Shown here: piece after piece, positions 1 to 7,676 of the stretch
Position numbering within the stretch: the stretch's first letter is position 1
Layout of the letters: each line of letters begins with the position of its first letter
Assembly: GCF_042432825.1 (NCBI RefSeq)
Contig: NZ_JBHLWN010000107.1
Coordinates: 48,482 to 112,481 of the forward strand
Direction: 5' to 3'
From: Gordoniibacillus chartarius
GTDB taxonomy: Bacteria; Bacillota; Bacilli; Paenibacillales; NBRC-103111
DNA length: 64,000 nucleotides
Notes under the pieces: model-generated
What the model was told of the DNA's origin: nothing
The model's input: the letters and a program-made list of their open reading frames with translations, nothing else
Databases searched by the model: none
Position numbers and translations under genes: made by a program

Positions 1-350
1 GGCCGATAAGTGCCCCAGCTATCAACGACGTAATATTCAATGAGGGAATTTCGCGTCCATCCGTAGAGAGTCAAATATCCGTTGCCGGACGGCTCCCAGA
101 TGCCCGCATTGTAATTAATGACCCTGGTTGGCGATCCGGTGTTCCAGCCTTTGCCGACAACAAAATTCCCCGTGTTCGACCAAGTGACGCTGTAATTGCC
201 GCCGGAGCCATTGACTGCATTTACGGTCCCGCCGCCATCGGTCCAATTTTGCCAGTAATCTGTCGCTGCATTGGAGGTTGCCGCAAACAAGCTCATACTC
301 ATTGAAGCTGCCATCAATACCGTTAAGAGTTTCTTCTTAAACTTAAACAT
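1..350 (-). CDS. xynA: endo-1,4-beta-xylanase, GH11 (5' part, runs off window)
   Basis: Secreted enzyme that cuts the beta-1,4-xylose backbone of xylan. The ATG at 348-350 has GGAGG 7 bases upstream. The translation begins with a Lys-rich n-region, a hydrophobic core and an SNA-type signal-peptidase site near residue 28; the mature part starts ATDYWQNWTDGGG. The run from YWQNWTDGGG through NYSVTWSN, GWNTGSP, GWTRNSLIEYYVVDSWGTYRP is the N-terminal half of the GH11 jelly roll, including the family's conserved YYVV-SWG strand. The catalytic glutamates lie beyond the window edge. The upstream region carries a promoter with a cre-like site in the spacer, a far-upstream Shine-Dalgarno sequence and two hairpins, listed separately. 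The family call is firm; the xynA symbol follows common usage. Confidence 0.93.
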   Translation of the reverse strand, partial: MFKFKKKLLTVLMAASMSMSLFAATSNAATDYWQNWTDGGGTVNAVNGSGGNYSVTWSNTGNFVVGKGWNTGSPTRVINYNAGIWEPSGNGYLTLYGWTRNSLIEYYVVDSWGTYR

Positions 351-371
351 AACTTACCTCCTCGTATAATT

Positions 372-386
372 GGGTTGCCGCAACCC
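372..386. repeat. perfect 7-1-7 inverted repeat in the xylanase leader
   Basis: GGGTTGC-C-GCAACCC is a perfect dyad lying between the upstream SD and the xylanase RBS. As RNA it would need a distorted loop; as DNA it could be an odd-spaced operator. Function unknown. Confidence 0.5.
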
Positions 387-401
387 TACACGCTGCTTGA
401 C

Positions 402-427
402 AGGTGAGTTTCTTTTCACCTCCTCTC
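402..427 (-). promoter_or_regulatory. far-upstream Shine-Dalgarno sequence in a leader hairpin
   Basis: On the minus strand GAGAGGAGGTGA (416-427) sits at the predicted 5' end of the xylanase mRNA, about 65 bases before the real start, with no usable start codon 5-10 bases after it. Its AGGTGA can pair with TCACCT at 402-407 (6-bp stem). The arrangement resembles the STAB-SD mRNA stabiliser of Bacillus cry3A; that parallel is inference. Confidence 0.45.
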
Positions 428-433
428 TAGGAA

Positions 434-463
434 AATTATAGAAGGTAAGCGATTTCATTTCAC
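434..463 (-). promoter_or_regulatory. xylanase promoter with cre-like site in the spacer
   Basis: Reading the minus strand, GTGAAA (458-463, 4/6 to TTGACA) and TATAAT (435-440) are 17 bases apart. The 14-mer TGAAATCGCTTACC (444-457) fills the spacer and matches the cre pattern TGWAANCGNTNWCA at 13 of 14 positions. A CcpA-type repressor bound here would block RNA polymerase directly. The predicted transcript start is near 428. Confidence 0.6.
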
Positions 464-564
464 TGAAGAAAATAAAGATAAAACCTTAAATTCTTTACAT
501 CCGTTGAAAAGAAAGAACGCCAATCGCAAGGATGTAGCGTTCCGGCACGGCTATGATCGAACTG

Positions 565-1554
565 TTATCGAGGCGGAAGCGCACCTACCACCGGATGTGG
601 TACGTACAGCTCTTCCAGAGACACGATTTCTTCAGGCGTTAATGTAACCGACAGCGCAGCTACCGCATCGTCAAGATGCGATGTTTTCGTTGCCCCGATA
701 ATAGGAGCAGTAACCGGTTGTTTCTGCAGCAGCCAGGCCAGCGCAATTTGGGCACGGGGAATGCCGCGTTGCCCGGAAATCCGCTCAAGCCGTTCCACAA
801 TCAGCCGATCTATATTCGCAGTCGCATCATATTTGCTTTTCTGGGCTTGATCGGTTTCGGAACGATGCGTTGTTTCCGACCAGCTGCGCGCCAATCGGCC
901 GGAGGCGAGCGGACTGTATGGAATGACGCCGATTTTTTCTTCCATGCATAGCGGGAGCATTTCTCTCTCTTCCTCACGGTACATGAGGTTGTAATGGTTC
1001 TGCATCGATACGAACCGGGTCCATCCATTCTTCTCAGCTACATGCAGAGCCTTTAGAAATTGCCAGGCGTACATGGCGGAGGCCCCTATGTATCTCGCCT
1101 TGCCCGCCTTCACCACATCATGCAAGGCCTCCATCGTTTCTTCTATGGGCGTATCGTAATCCCAGCGATGGATTTGATACAGGTCTACATAATCGGTTCC
1201 CAGCCGCTGTAGGCTCTTATCAATTTCACTCATAATGGCTTTGCGGGAAAGTCCGGCACCGTTAGGACCTTGATGCATGCGGAAATGAACCTTTGTAGCA
1301 ATGACAATTTCATCCCGGTTGGCATAATCCTTTAAAGCCCTACCGACAATTTCTTCGCTTGCTCCGACCGAATAAATGTTTGCCGTATCAAAAAAATTGA
1401 TTCCGAGCTCCAACGCTTTTCTAATAATAGGGCGACTCTGCTCTTCGTTAAGCACCCATGGATGAGTCCAGCGTTCGGCCACGCCAAAGCTCATGCAGCC
1501 AAGGCATATTCTGGATACATCCAAGCCGGTATTTCCAAGCTTCACATATTGCAT
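565..1554 (-). CDS. aldo/keto reductase
   Basis: NADPH-dependent (beta/alpha)8-barrel oxidoreductase of 329 residues, full family length, acting on aldehydes or ketones in the cytoplasm. The catalytic tetrad is visible: Asp56 (FFDTAN), Tyr61 (NIYSVGASE), Lys88 (IATKVHF) and His129 (YQIHRWD). The C-terminal cofactor segment PIIGATKTSHLDDAV is present. The ATG at 1554 follows GGGGAG. It is transcribed alone behind a MerR-type promoter (1597-1627), which suggests induction by a reactive carbonyl or another thiol-active signal; the physiological substrate cannot be read from sequence. Confidence 0.92.
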   Translation of the reverse strand: MQYVKLGNTGLDVSRICLGCMSFGVAERWTHPWVLNEEQSRPIIRKALELGINFFDTANIYSVGASEEIVGRALKDYANRDEIVIATKVHFRMHQGPNGAGLSRKAIMSEIDKSLQRLGTDYVDLYQIHRWDYDTPIEETMEALHDVVKAGKARYIGASAMYAWQFLKALHVAEKNGWTRFVSMQNHYNLMYREEEREMLPLCMEEKIGVIPYSPLASGRLARSWSETTHRSETDQAQKSKYDATANIDRLIVERLERISGQRGIPRAQIALAWLLQKQPVTAPIIGATKTSHLDDAVAALSVTLTPEEIVSLEELYVPHPVVGALPPR

Positions 1555-1596
1555 ATCCGTTCTCCCCGCTTTCGTTTGGATATTCCCACCATGTAC

Positions 1597-1627
1597 AGTT
1601 TACTCATTGGAGTTAACTCCAAGTCAA
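1597..1627 (-). promoter_or_regulatory. MerR-family promoter/operator of the aldo/keto reductase
   Basis: Minus strand: TTGACT (1622-1627), a 19-base spacer (1603-1621) and TAAACT (1597-1602). The spacer region carries the perfect 16-bp palindrome TTGGAGTTAACTCCAA (1607-1622). An over-long spacer with a central dyad is the hallmark of promoters twisted into activity by MerR-family regulators. No merR-like gene is in the window, so the regulator would act in trans. Confidence 0.75.
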
Positions 1628-1700
1628 TAGTAAAAAAGGAGAGGCGCTCCGCATTGTAAATATTTGTTTGGCAGACCTCCATCCCCCGCTGTATATAAAC

Positions 1701-1737
1701 AAAACGCAATCTTCTCATAATGAGAGATTGCGTTTTT
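1701..1737 (-). terminator. hairpin terminator after the small protein
   Basis: AACGCAATCTTCTCA pairs with TGAGAGATTGCGTT (one bulge), flanked by A- and T-runs on the two sides, so it could act in both directions. It separates the small protein at 1747 from the aldo/keto reductase promoter. Confidence 0.75.
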
Positions 1738-1746
1738 ACCGGTAAG

Positions 1747-1917
1747 CTAAACTTCATTTTTGTAAATACCGTTTAAGTTTGGAGGAAATTCGGCAGCTTT
1801 CGTACTTGTCAATGACTGAGCTTCTTCAGTGAAATGATCATCGTTTTGCAGATTGTCTTTCTTATCCGCACGATTATCCGCTCGGTCGTGCTTCTCATCG
1901 GCGCTGTTTTTTGGCAA
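1747..1917 (-). CDS. small acidic hydrophilic protein, unknown function
   Basis: I do not recognise this family. A TTG start at 1915-1917 is chosen because GGAGG lies 8 bases before it (GGAGGTGAGTGTC then TTG); the in-frame ATG at 1944 has no such site. The result is a 56-residue, charged, probably disordered protein (KNSADEKHDRADNRADKKD) without membrane segment or Cys. It is followed by a strong terminator. Similar short hydrophilic proteins occur as orphan genes in Paenibacillus-type genomes; that statement is general knowledge, not a search result. Confidence 0.55.
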   Translation of the reverse strand: MPKNSADEKHDRADNRADKKDNLQNDDHFTEEAQSLTSTKAAEFPPNLNGIYKNEV

Positions 1918-2003
1918 GACACTCACCTCCATCATCTCCACCATAGTATGAGAAGGCGATTAGCATTTTATCCAAGCCGTGGTAAATGAATCGCATCGTT
2001 TAC

Positions 2004-3833
2004 TTAGGAAGCGAACTGGCTTTTATACAAATCGGCATAGAAGCCGTTCTGACGCAGCAGCTCCTGGTGCGACCCCATCTCGATAATATCTCCCTGATTC
2101 ATCACGAGGATGACATCCGCGTCTTGAATGGTCGAAAGACGGTGCGCAATCACAAAGCAGGTGTGGCCCTTCATCAAGCTGCCCATAGCCCTCTGAATTT
2201 GCATCTCCGTCCGCGTGTCCACGCTGCTCGTCGCTTCGTCCAGTATCAATATTTTCGGCTCGGAGATAATGGCGCGGGCGATCGTAATGAGCTGCCGCTG
2301 ACCCTGGGAAATATTCGTGGCATCCTCGGTGAGCAAGGTGTCATAACCATCGGGCAGCGTCCGGATAAAATCATCCGCATGAGCCTGCCGCGCCGCCTCC
2401 ACAATGTCCGCTTCCGTCGCGCCTTCGCGGCCGTAAGCGATATTGTCGCGAATCGTACCGTGGAACAGCCACGTATCCTGGAGCACCATCGCAAACATGC
2501 TGCGCACTTGCTCCCGGGACAGGTCGCGCAGATCGACCCCATCGATCGAAATTCGCCCTTCGCCCACATCATAGAATCGCATCAATAAATTGATGATCGT
2601 CGATTTGCCCGCTCCCGTCGGACCGACAATCGCAACGGTCTGACCTTCCTTCACGGCAACCGACAGGCCGCGGATGACCGGCTCGTTCGGCTTATAGCCG
2701 AAGCGAACCCGTTCGAATTCGATGCTGCTGCCGAGCGCGTTCAGGTCAATCGGAGCCGCTTCCTGCCGCAGCTCTTCCGGCTCATCAAGCAGCACAAAGA
2801 TGCGTTCCGCCGAAGCGAGCGCCGTCTGAAGCAGGGAAGAGACGGACGCCATTTGGCTCATCGGCCACGTCATTTGCTGCGAATATTGGATGAACGCTTG
2901 AACATCGCCAATCCGGATATAACCCATCAGCACCATAATGCCGCCGGCAATGCTCACGAGCACAAATCCGAGGTTACCGACGAACTGGGTCAGCGGCATC
3001 ATCACGCCGGAAATAAATTGCGCCTTCCAGCCCGCTTCGTACAGCCGCTCGTTCATCTTGTCGAACGCCTCGATCGACTTCCGCTCCTGTCCGAACGCCT
3101 TCACGACCTGATGCCCGGAGAACATCTCCTCGATGTGCCCGTTGACTGCCCCAAGCTCCTTCTGCTGATTGACAAAATGCTTCTGGGAATACTTCGCAAC
3201 GCGCTTTACTACTAGTAAGCTAAGCGGAATCGTAATCAGCGTTACCAGCGTGAGCAGCGGACTGATCACGAGCATCATGACGATAATGCCAAGCACCGTG
3301 ATCGTTGAAGTGATCAGCTGCGAGATCCCTTGCTGCATCGCATTGCTGATGTTATCCACGTCATTCACCGCGCGGCTTAACAAATCGCCGTGAGGATGCC
3401 TGTCAAAATACTGGATCGGCAGCCGCGACAGCTTATCCTGCACTTCGCTTCGCAGCTCCGCGACAGTCGATTGCGATACGCTGGTCATGATATATTGCTG
3501 AATGAACGAAAAAAGCGACGATAAAAGGTACAGACCTCCCAAAATCAAGGTCAGTCGAAGGAGATAAGCGTAATGGATTCCCGTACGGTTCACAAAGCTC
3601 TCGAAAATGGAGGATGTCGCATCCCCAAGCAGCTTCGGGCTAATGACGTTAAACAGCGTCGACAACAATGCGGTAATCAATACTACGAGGAGAGCACCCT
3701 GGCGCGGCTTTAAATACCGGGTCAAGCGGCGCAGCGTCCCCTTGAAATCCTTCGGCTTCTCCGGAGGCATCATCGGTCCCCGGTGACCCGGCATGGGCGA
3801 CGGATCCGCGGGCCGATCCCTGCGTATGCTCAT
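2004..3833 (-). CDS. heterodimeric ABC exporter, subunit with active ATP site
   Basis: Half-transporter of 609 residues: Pro-rich N-terminal extension (1-28), six-helix membrane domain (about 45-330), and nucleotide-binding domain with Walker A GPTGAGKS (404-411), signature ISQGQ (508-512, non-canonical), Walker B ILILDE with catalytic Glu533, and His564 of the H-loop. Its start overlaps the stop of the upstream half-transporter by 4 bases (ATGA), so the two are translationally coupled. The intact Glu and His here, with the altered signature, complement the opposite pattern in the partner, as in BmrCD and TM287/288. Expected role: ATP-driven export of amphipathic drugs or lipids across the cytoplasmic membrane; the substrate is unknown. 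Confidence 0.93.
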   Translation of the reverse strand: MSIRRDRPADPSPMPGHRGPMMPPEKPKDFKGTLRRLTRYLKPRQGALLVVLITALLSTLFNVISPKLLGDATSSIFESFVNRTGIHYAYLLRLTLILGGLYLLSSLFSFIQQYIMTSVSQSTVAELRSEVQDKLSRLPIQYFDRHPHGDLLSRAVNDVDNISNAMQQGISQLITSTITVLGIIVMMLVISPLLTLVTLITIPLSLLVVKRVAKYSQKHFVNQQKELGAVNGHIEEMFSGHQVVKAFGQERKSIEAFDKMNERLYEAGWKAQFISGVMMPLTQFVGNLGFVLVSIAGGIMVLMGYIRIGDVQAFIQYSQQMTWPMSQMASVSSLLQTALASAERIFVLLDEPEELRQEAAPIDLNALGSSIEFERVRFGYKPNEPVIRGLSVAVKEGQTVAIVGPTGAGKSTIINLLMRFYDVGEGRISIDGVDLRDLSREQVRSMFAMVLQDTWLFHGTIRDNIAYGREGATEADIVEAARQAHADDFIRTLPDGYDTLLTEDATNISQGQRQLITIARAIISEPKILILDEATSSVDTRTEMQIQRAMGSLMKGHTCFVIAHRLSTIQDADVILVMNQGDIIEMGSHQELLRQNGFYADLYKSQFAS

Positions 3834-5569
3834 GCAATCTCCTCCCCCTCCGGCGACAGCTGGGACGCCACAATCTCTTGATAAATTTCATTGCTCTGCA
3901 GCAGCTCCGCATGCGTGCCGATCCCGGCCATTCGCCCTTCGTTCAGCACAATAATTTGATCCGCCTCGACGACCGTACTGATCCGCTGCGCCACGATGAT
4001 CACGGCCGCGCTGCCGGCTTCCCGCTTCAATGCCTTCCGGAGTCGCGCATCCGTTGCATAATCCAGCGCCGAGAAGCTGTCGTCAAAAATGTAAATATCA
4101 GGCTTGCGGACGAGCGCCCGCGCAATCGACAGCCGCTGCTTCTGGCCGCCGGATAGATTGGCTCCGGATTGCTCGATTTTGGCATGGAGCCCGCCTTCTT
4201 TTTCCTGCACAAAGTTCAGAGCTTGAGCCGTCTCCAGCGCCGCCAATAACGCCGCATCGTCCGCATGCTCGCTGCCGAACCGGAGATTTTCCGCAACCGT
4301 GCCGCTAAAGAGAACCGCTTTCTGGGGAACGTAGCCGATCGAAGAGCGCAGCTCCTCCTGTGTTTGCAGCCGAACGTCAACGCCATTCACGAGCACTTCC
4401 CCGTCTTCCGCTTCATAAAATCGCGGGATGAGCTGGACGAGCGACGTTTTGCCTGCGCCGGTACTGCCGATGATCGCCGTCGTCTGTCCCGGCACCGCGC
4501 GGAAGGAGATGCCTTCAAGCGCCGGCTTCTCCGCACCGGCATAACGGAACGTCACATTGCGGAATTCGACATGCCCGCGCTGCAGGTTTGCTTGTGCGGA
4601 CGAACCCGGCTTGGGATCGACAATCAGCGGAAGCTGCTCCAGCACCTCATTAATCCGGCGGGCGGATACTTGCGCGCGCGGCACCATCACCAGCATCATC
4701 GAAAGCATAATCAAGGAAAACAGAATCATCGACGCATACTGGAGGAATGCCATCAAATTGCCCACCTGCATCAGGCCGGCATCAATCCGTGTCGCGCCGA
4801 TCCATATGATAGCGATTTGCGTAAAGTTCATGATGATCATCATTACCGGGAACATCAACGCCATCGATTGTCCGACGCGGATGCCGGTGTCCCGGAACGA
4901 TTCATTCGCTTCCTGAAACCGCTGCTTCTCATAAGCCACCCGATTGAAGGCTCTAACGACCCGCACGCCGATAAGTCCTTCGCGAAGCAGAAGATTCAGC
5001 TTGTCAGTTCGCCGCTGAAGCTCGCCGAAGAGCGGAATCGATTTGCGCGTGATTGCATAAATGGTACCCGCCAGCAGAGGCAGCGCGATTAGAAAGATAA
5101 GCGACATGAAAGCGTCCCGGGACACCGCCATCATGATTCCGCCGATCAGCATGAGCGGCGCTCTCGTCATCATCCGCATCATCATCGTCAGGACGTCCTG
5201 AACTTGCTTGATGTCGTTGGTCGTTCTCGTAATCAGAGAGGAAGGCCCGATTCGTTCGAACTCCTGCAGCGAGAAGCTCTCCACGTGGACGAACAGCTTC
5301 CGGCGCAAATCACGGCCGAATCCCATTGAGGCTCTCGAGGAGAAGAACATGACACTGATCGTAAGCAGGATGGAAGCGATCGAGCACGCGATCATCAGCC
5401 CCCCTGTCTTCAAAATATAAGGAATGTCCCGATTCACAATCCCGATATCGATGACGTTGGCCATTAGGGTCGGCAAATTCAGCTCCAGCAAAATCGCGGC
5501 CATCGTCAACACGACGACGAGAATGACGTACAAGCGGTATGGCTTTAAATTCTTCATTAAGGAGATCAT
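3830..5569 (-). CDS. heterodimeric ABC exporter, subunit with degenerate ATP site
   Basis: Half-transporter of 579 residues with six membrane helices (about 14-290) and a nucleotide-binding domain: Walker A GSTGAGKT (368-375), canonical signature LSGGQ (472-476), Walker B IYIFDD in which Asp497 replaces the catalytic Glu, and Gln528 in place of the H-loop His (VAQRIST). Together with the partner's altered signature this forms one degenerate and one active ATP site, the known asymmetric arrangement of heterodimeric type IV exporters. It lies 6 bases after the MarR gene and 4 bases into the next subunit, giving a marR-ABC-ABC operon. Confidence 0.93.
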   Translation of the reverse strand: MISLMKNLKPYRLYVILVVVLTMAAILLELNLPTLMANVIDIGIVNRDIPYILKTGGLMIACSIASILLTISVMFFSSRASMGFGRDLRRKLFVHVESFSLQEFERIGPSSLITRTTNDIKQVQDVLTMMMRMMTRAPLMLIGGIMMAVSRDAFMSLIFLIALPLLAGTIYAITRKSIPLFGELQRRTDKLNLLLREGLIGVRVVRAFNRVAYEKQRFQEANESFRDTGIRVGQSMALMFPVMMIIMNFTQIAIIWIGATRIDAGLMQVGNLMAFLQYASMILFSLIMLSMMLVMVPRAQVSARRINEVLEQLPLIVDPKPGSSAQANLQRGHVEFRNVTFRYAGAEKPALEGISFRAVPGQTTAIIGSTGAGKTSLVQLIPRFYEAEDGEVLVNGVDVRLQTQEELRSSIGYVPQKAVLFSGTVAENLRFGSEHADDAALLAALETAQALNFVQEKEGGLHAKIEQSGANLSGGQKQRLSIARALVRKPDIYIFDDSFSALDYATDARLRKALKREAGSAAVIIVAQRISTVVEADQIIVLNEGRMAGIGTHAELLQSNEIYQEIVASQLSPEGEEIA

Positions 5570-5575
5570 TGCGGC

Positions 5576-6076
5576 TTAGTCCTCCTCTATCCGGTCTGTC
5601 TGCTCTGATGAATCGCTGTTCTCTTTCGCCGTTCTTCCGAACATACCGTTCTTCTGTTCCATGATATCGAAGGCCTTATTCAGCAGCTGCGTTAGCGTCC
5701 TGGCTTCATCCTCCCCCAGCTCCTCTACAAGATCGGTGAAACGCCTGTAAAATATACGCTTCAATTCTTTCGCTTCATCTAATCCTGACGGGGTGGGCAC
5801 AATTCGCACAATTCGTCCGTCCTGCGGATCCTGCCTGCGGATAACCAAGCCGCGCGCCTCCAGCTGGTTCACCAGCTGGGTTACGAACGGCGAAGTTACC
5901 CGCATCAGCTTCCCAAGCTCCGATACTTTCAAACCGTTGTCGCCGTGATCGCTGAGCATCAGCAGGATCCGCGCTTCAGTGCGCCGGCAGTCATTGTTCG
6001 TAGCTGCCTCCCTGTTCCGAAATCGATGGAAAGCCAGCATGAGCCCTTTCGCCGTATCATTGACCTCCCGTGACAT
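5576..6076 (-). CDS. MarR-family transcriptional regulator of the ABC exporter
   Basis: A 166-residue winged-helix protein, usual MarR length plus a short acidic tail. The core LKVSELGKLMRVTSPFVTQLVNQLEARGLVIRRQDPQDGRIVRIVPTP is the helix-turn-helix and wing with the DxR motif (QDGR). It is first in the operon with the two exporter halves and has its own inverted-repeat operator over the promoter, so it is probably an autorepressor released by an exported compound. Confidence 0.92.
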   Translation of the reverse strand: MSREVNDTAKGLMLAFHRFRNREAATNNDCRRTEARILLMLSDHGDNGLKVSELGKLMRVTSPFVTQLVNQLEARGLVIRRQDPQDGRIVRIVPTPSGLDEAKELKRIFYRRFTDLVEELGEDEARTLTQLLNKAFDIMEQKNGMFGRTAKENSDSSEQTDRIEED

Positions 6077-6109
6077 TGGATGTACAACTCCTCTTATGCA
6101 GCTTCACTA

Positions 6110-6164
6110 TTAGATAAGTAAGTAACTTAACTAAATCATATTGGAAAATGCAGGCAATTGTCAA
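6110..6164 (-). promoter_or_regulatory. marR-ABC operon promoter and operator
   Basis: Minus strand TTGACA (6159-6164), 18-base spacer, TATGAT (6135-6140). Immediately downstream, over the predicted start point, is the inverted repeat TTAGATAAGT-5-ACTTAACTAA (6110-6134; 9 of 10 positions symmetric), a typical MarR operator position. Confidence 0.72.
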
Positions 6165-6317
6165 GCGATATCTTCATGCAGCTGGACCGGAGCGCCGGTG
6201 ATGCCGGAAGGATTGTTGCGGCCTTGATCGCCGCTTACAAACTCCAACAATGAACTATCACAGCAAAAACTGATCTATTGTGCTAAAACTATTACCCGAG
6301 TCCTTCGCAGCGTTCAT

Positions 6318-6346
6318 TTGTGTATTTGCATGCTGTGCTATATAAT
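6318..6346 (+). promoter_or_regulatory. promoter of the DUF985 cupin gene
   Basis: TTGTGT (6318-6323), 17-base spacer, TATAAT (6341-6346), 47 bases before the start codon at 6394. Confidence 0.6.
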
Positions 6347-6393
6347 GCTATTGAATTTCTCATACCATTCAACTAAAGGAAACTGATCTTATC

Positions 6394-6921
6394 ATGCAAA
6401 TGAACGATGCCCAGTATTGGATCACAAAGCTCGATCTTGCAGCTCACCCCGAAGGCGGATACTACAAAAGAACTTATCAATCGGAAGAATCGATCACGGA
6501 TCAACAATTGTCCGTCCGGTTTAACGGCGAGCGGCTGCTTTACACCAGCATTTACTTCCTCCTGCAATCCCATGACGTATCCCATTTTCATCGCCTCAAA
6601 TCGGATGAGCTCTGGTACTTCCATGCCGGCAGTCCGTTAACCATTCATGTCATTCTTGAAGACGGCACCTACAAGGAAGTCAAGCTGGGCCTTCATTTGG
6701 ACAACGGCGAAACACCTCAGTATTTGGTTCCCAAAAATTCCATTTTCGGTTCCTCCGTTATGGAAAAGGACACATTTTCACTAGTAGGCTGTATGGTTGC
6801 ACCGGGATTTGATTTTCAGGATTTTGAATTATTCACACAGGATGATTTGCTTGCCAAGTATCCCGAGCATCATGCCGTTATTCAAAAATTAGCCTACGAT
6901 AAGCTTCCTGTATTCGTTTAA
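6394..6921 (+). CDS. DUF985 cupin-domain protein
   Basis: A 175-residue single-domain cupin of the DUF985 (Cupin_5) family. Typical family features are seen: YWITKLDLAAHPEGGYYKRTYQS at the N-terminus, TSIYFLL-SHFHRLKSDELWYFHAGSPL as the core double-strand with clustered His residues, and VPKNSIFGSSV then GCMVAPGFDFQDFEL near the C-terminus. The fold suggests sugar or small-molecule binding, possibly metal-assisted, but no reaction is established for the family. Two ATGs (6394 and 6400) are close together; neither has a strong RBS. Monocistronic with its own promoter. Confidence 0.87.
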   Translation: MQMNDAQYWITKLDLAAHPEGGYYKRTYQSEESITDQQLSVRFNGERLLYTSIYFLLQSHDVSHFHRLKSDELWYFHAGSPLTIHVILEDGTYKEVKLGLHLDNGETPQYLVPKNSIFGSSVMEKDTFSLVGCMVAPGFDFQDFELFTQDDLLAKYPEHHAVIQKLAYDKLPVFV

Positions 6922-7030
6922 TTGGATAAGAAGCACCGGCTATCGCCGTCTTCCGACGCGCGTGTTTTCCCGCAATATTTAAGCCAGCTTATGTGCTCAG
7001 CGATGGACTCGTCTTTTTTTAGAGGGCTCT

Positions 7031-7247
7031 TGGCGTGGCTGACGCGGTTCGTTTACGGATCTGGAGGGCTTTATTTTACCGCTATCGCACTTTTCATTCA
7101 AAATAGAGGACTTTGGCGGCGCTATCGAATGTCAATTCATCAAATTGGGCTTGATTTTTCTCGATTGCTGGAAAATAACGCCACCAAAATCCGCTAAACT
7201 TGTAAGATATCATGTCTCGATTCAAATAACGGTTTCGGGAACCGTTA
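7031..7247. repeat. 217-bp dispersed intergenic repeat, copy A
   Basis: Aligns without gaps to 11671-11887, same strand, 28 mismatches in 217 positions by my count (about 87% identity). It contains two GCTATC boxes and ends in the hairpin AACGGTT-5-AACCGTT. The open frame across it (from TTG at 6922) lacks an RBS and shows no protein family, so I read it as non-coding. Confidence 0.8.
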
Positions 7248-7302
7248 GCGGTTTATCTACGGATAAGCTGCTTCAATAATTTCCTGACTAATCATAAAAA
7301 AG

Positions 7303-7329
7303 AAAAAACCGCCATATGGCGGTTTTTCT
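7303..7329 (-). terminator. bidirectional hairpin terminator
   Basis: AAAAACCGCCATATGGCGGTTTTT (centre at 7315/7316) is a perfect palindrome with A/T-runs on both sides. It terminates the small gene at 7341-7547 on the minus strand and can also stop readthrough from the plus strand. Confidence 0.85.
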
Positions 7330-7340
7330 TATTCATTACC

Positions 7341-7547
7341 TTAATCCGCTTTGTTTTGAGCGTTGTTGTCTTCATCGCCCATGACTTGATTCACCAGGTT
7401 TTGCGTGGCGTCCTTCGAAGTTTCCGCGACGTTCTCTACGGCATTTTGGACGTAGTTAAGTGCGGATTGATATCCGTTTTTGAACATGTTCGTTTTGTTT
7501 TCGACTGCGTTGTTCTGATATTCGTGCTTTTCGTTCTGATCCGCCAT
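7341..7547 (-). CDS. small hydrophilic protein, unknown function
   Basis: A 68-residue polar protein rich in Asn, Gln and acidic residues (HEYQNNAVENKTNMFKNGYQ, then VQNAVENVAETSKDATQNL). The start ATG is preceded by AGGAGGAGC with good spacing and the stop is followed by a strong terminator, so expression is likely. The middle part could form an amphipathic helix reminiscent of stress-induced repeat proteins, but there is no match I can name. Confidence 0.72.
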   Translation of the reverse strand: MADQNEKHEYQNNAVENKTNMFKNGYQSALNYVQNAVENVAETSKDATQNLVNQVMGDEDNNAQNKAD

Positions 7548-7676
7548 CTCAGTGTGCTCCTCCTTTTGCTTGAATCATCAATAAGATGCGAGTAAGGAAG
7601 GAAAAATATGCATTCACTTTTGATCCCAATATCCATGTTGGGGTGCACCATGATTGGGCCCGATCAGCCTGCAAGA

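Noticed and set aside
360..419. Possible 21-codon leader peptide from GTG in the xylanase leader
   Set aside because: The GTG is part of the SD-like sequence itself, so there is no RBS for it.
2004..5569. Long opposite-strand open frames over the ABC exporter genes
   Set aside because: They are antisense shadows caused by GC-rich codon use; the products are Arg/His/Pro-rich without domain features.
6922..7197. 91-codon open frame directly after the DUF985 gene
   Set aside because: It starts with TTG next to the previous stop, has no RBS and mostly lies in the 217-bp repeat, whose other copy does not keep the frame.
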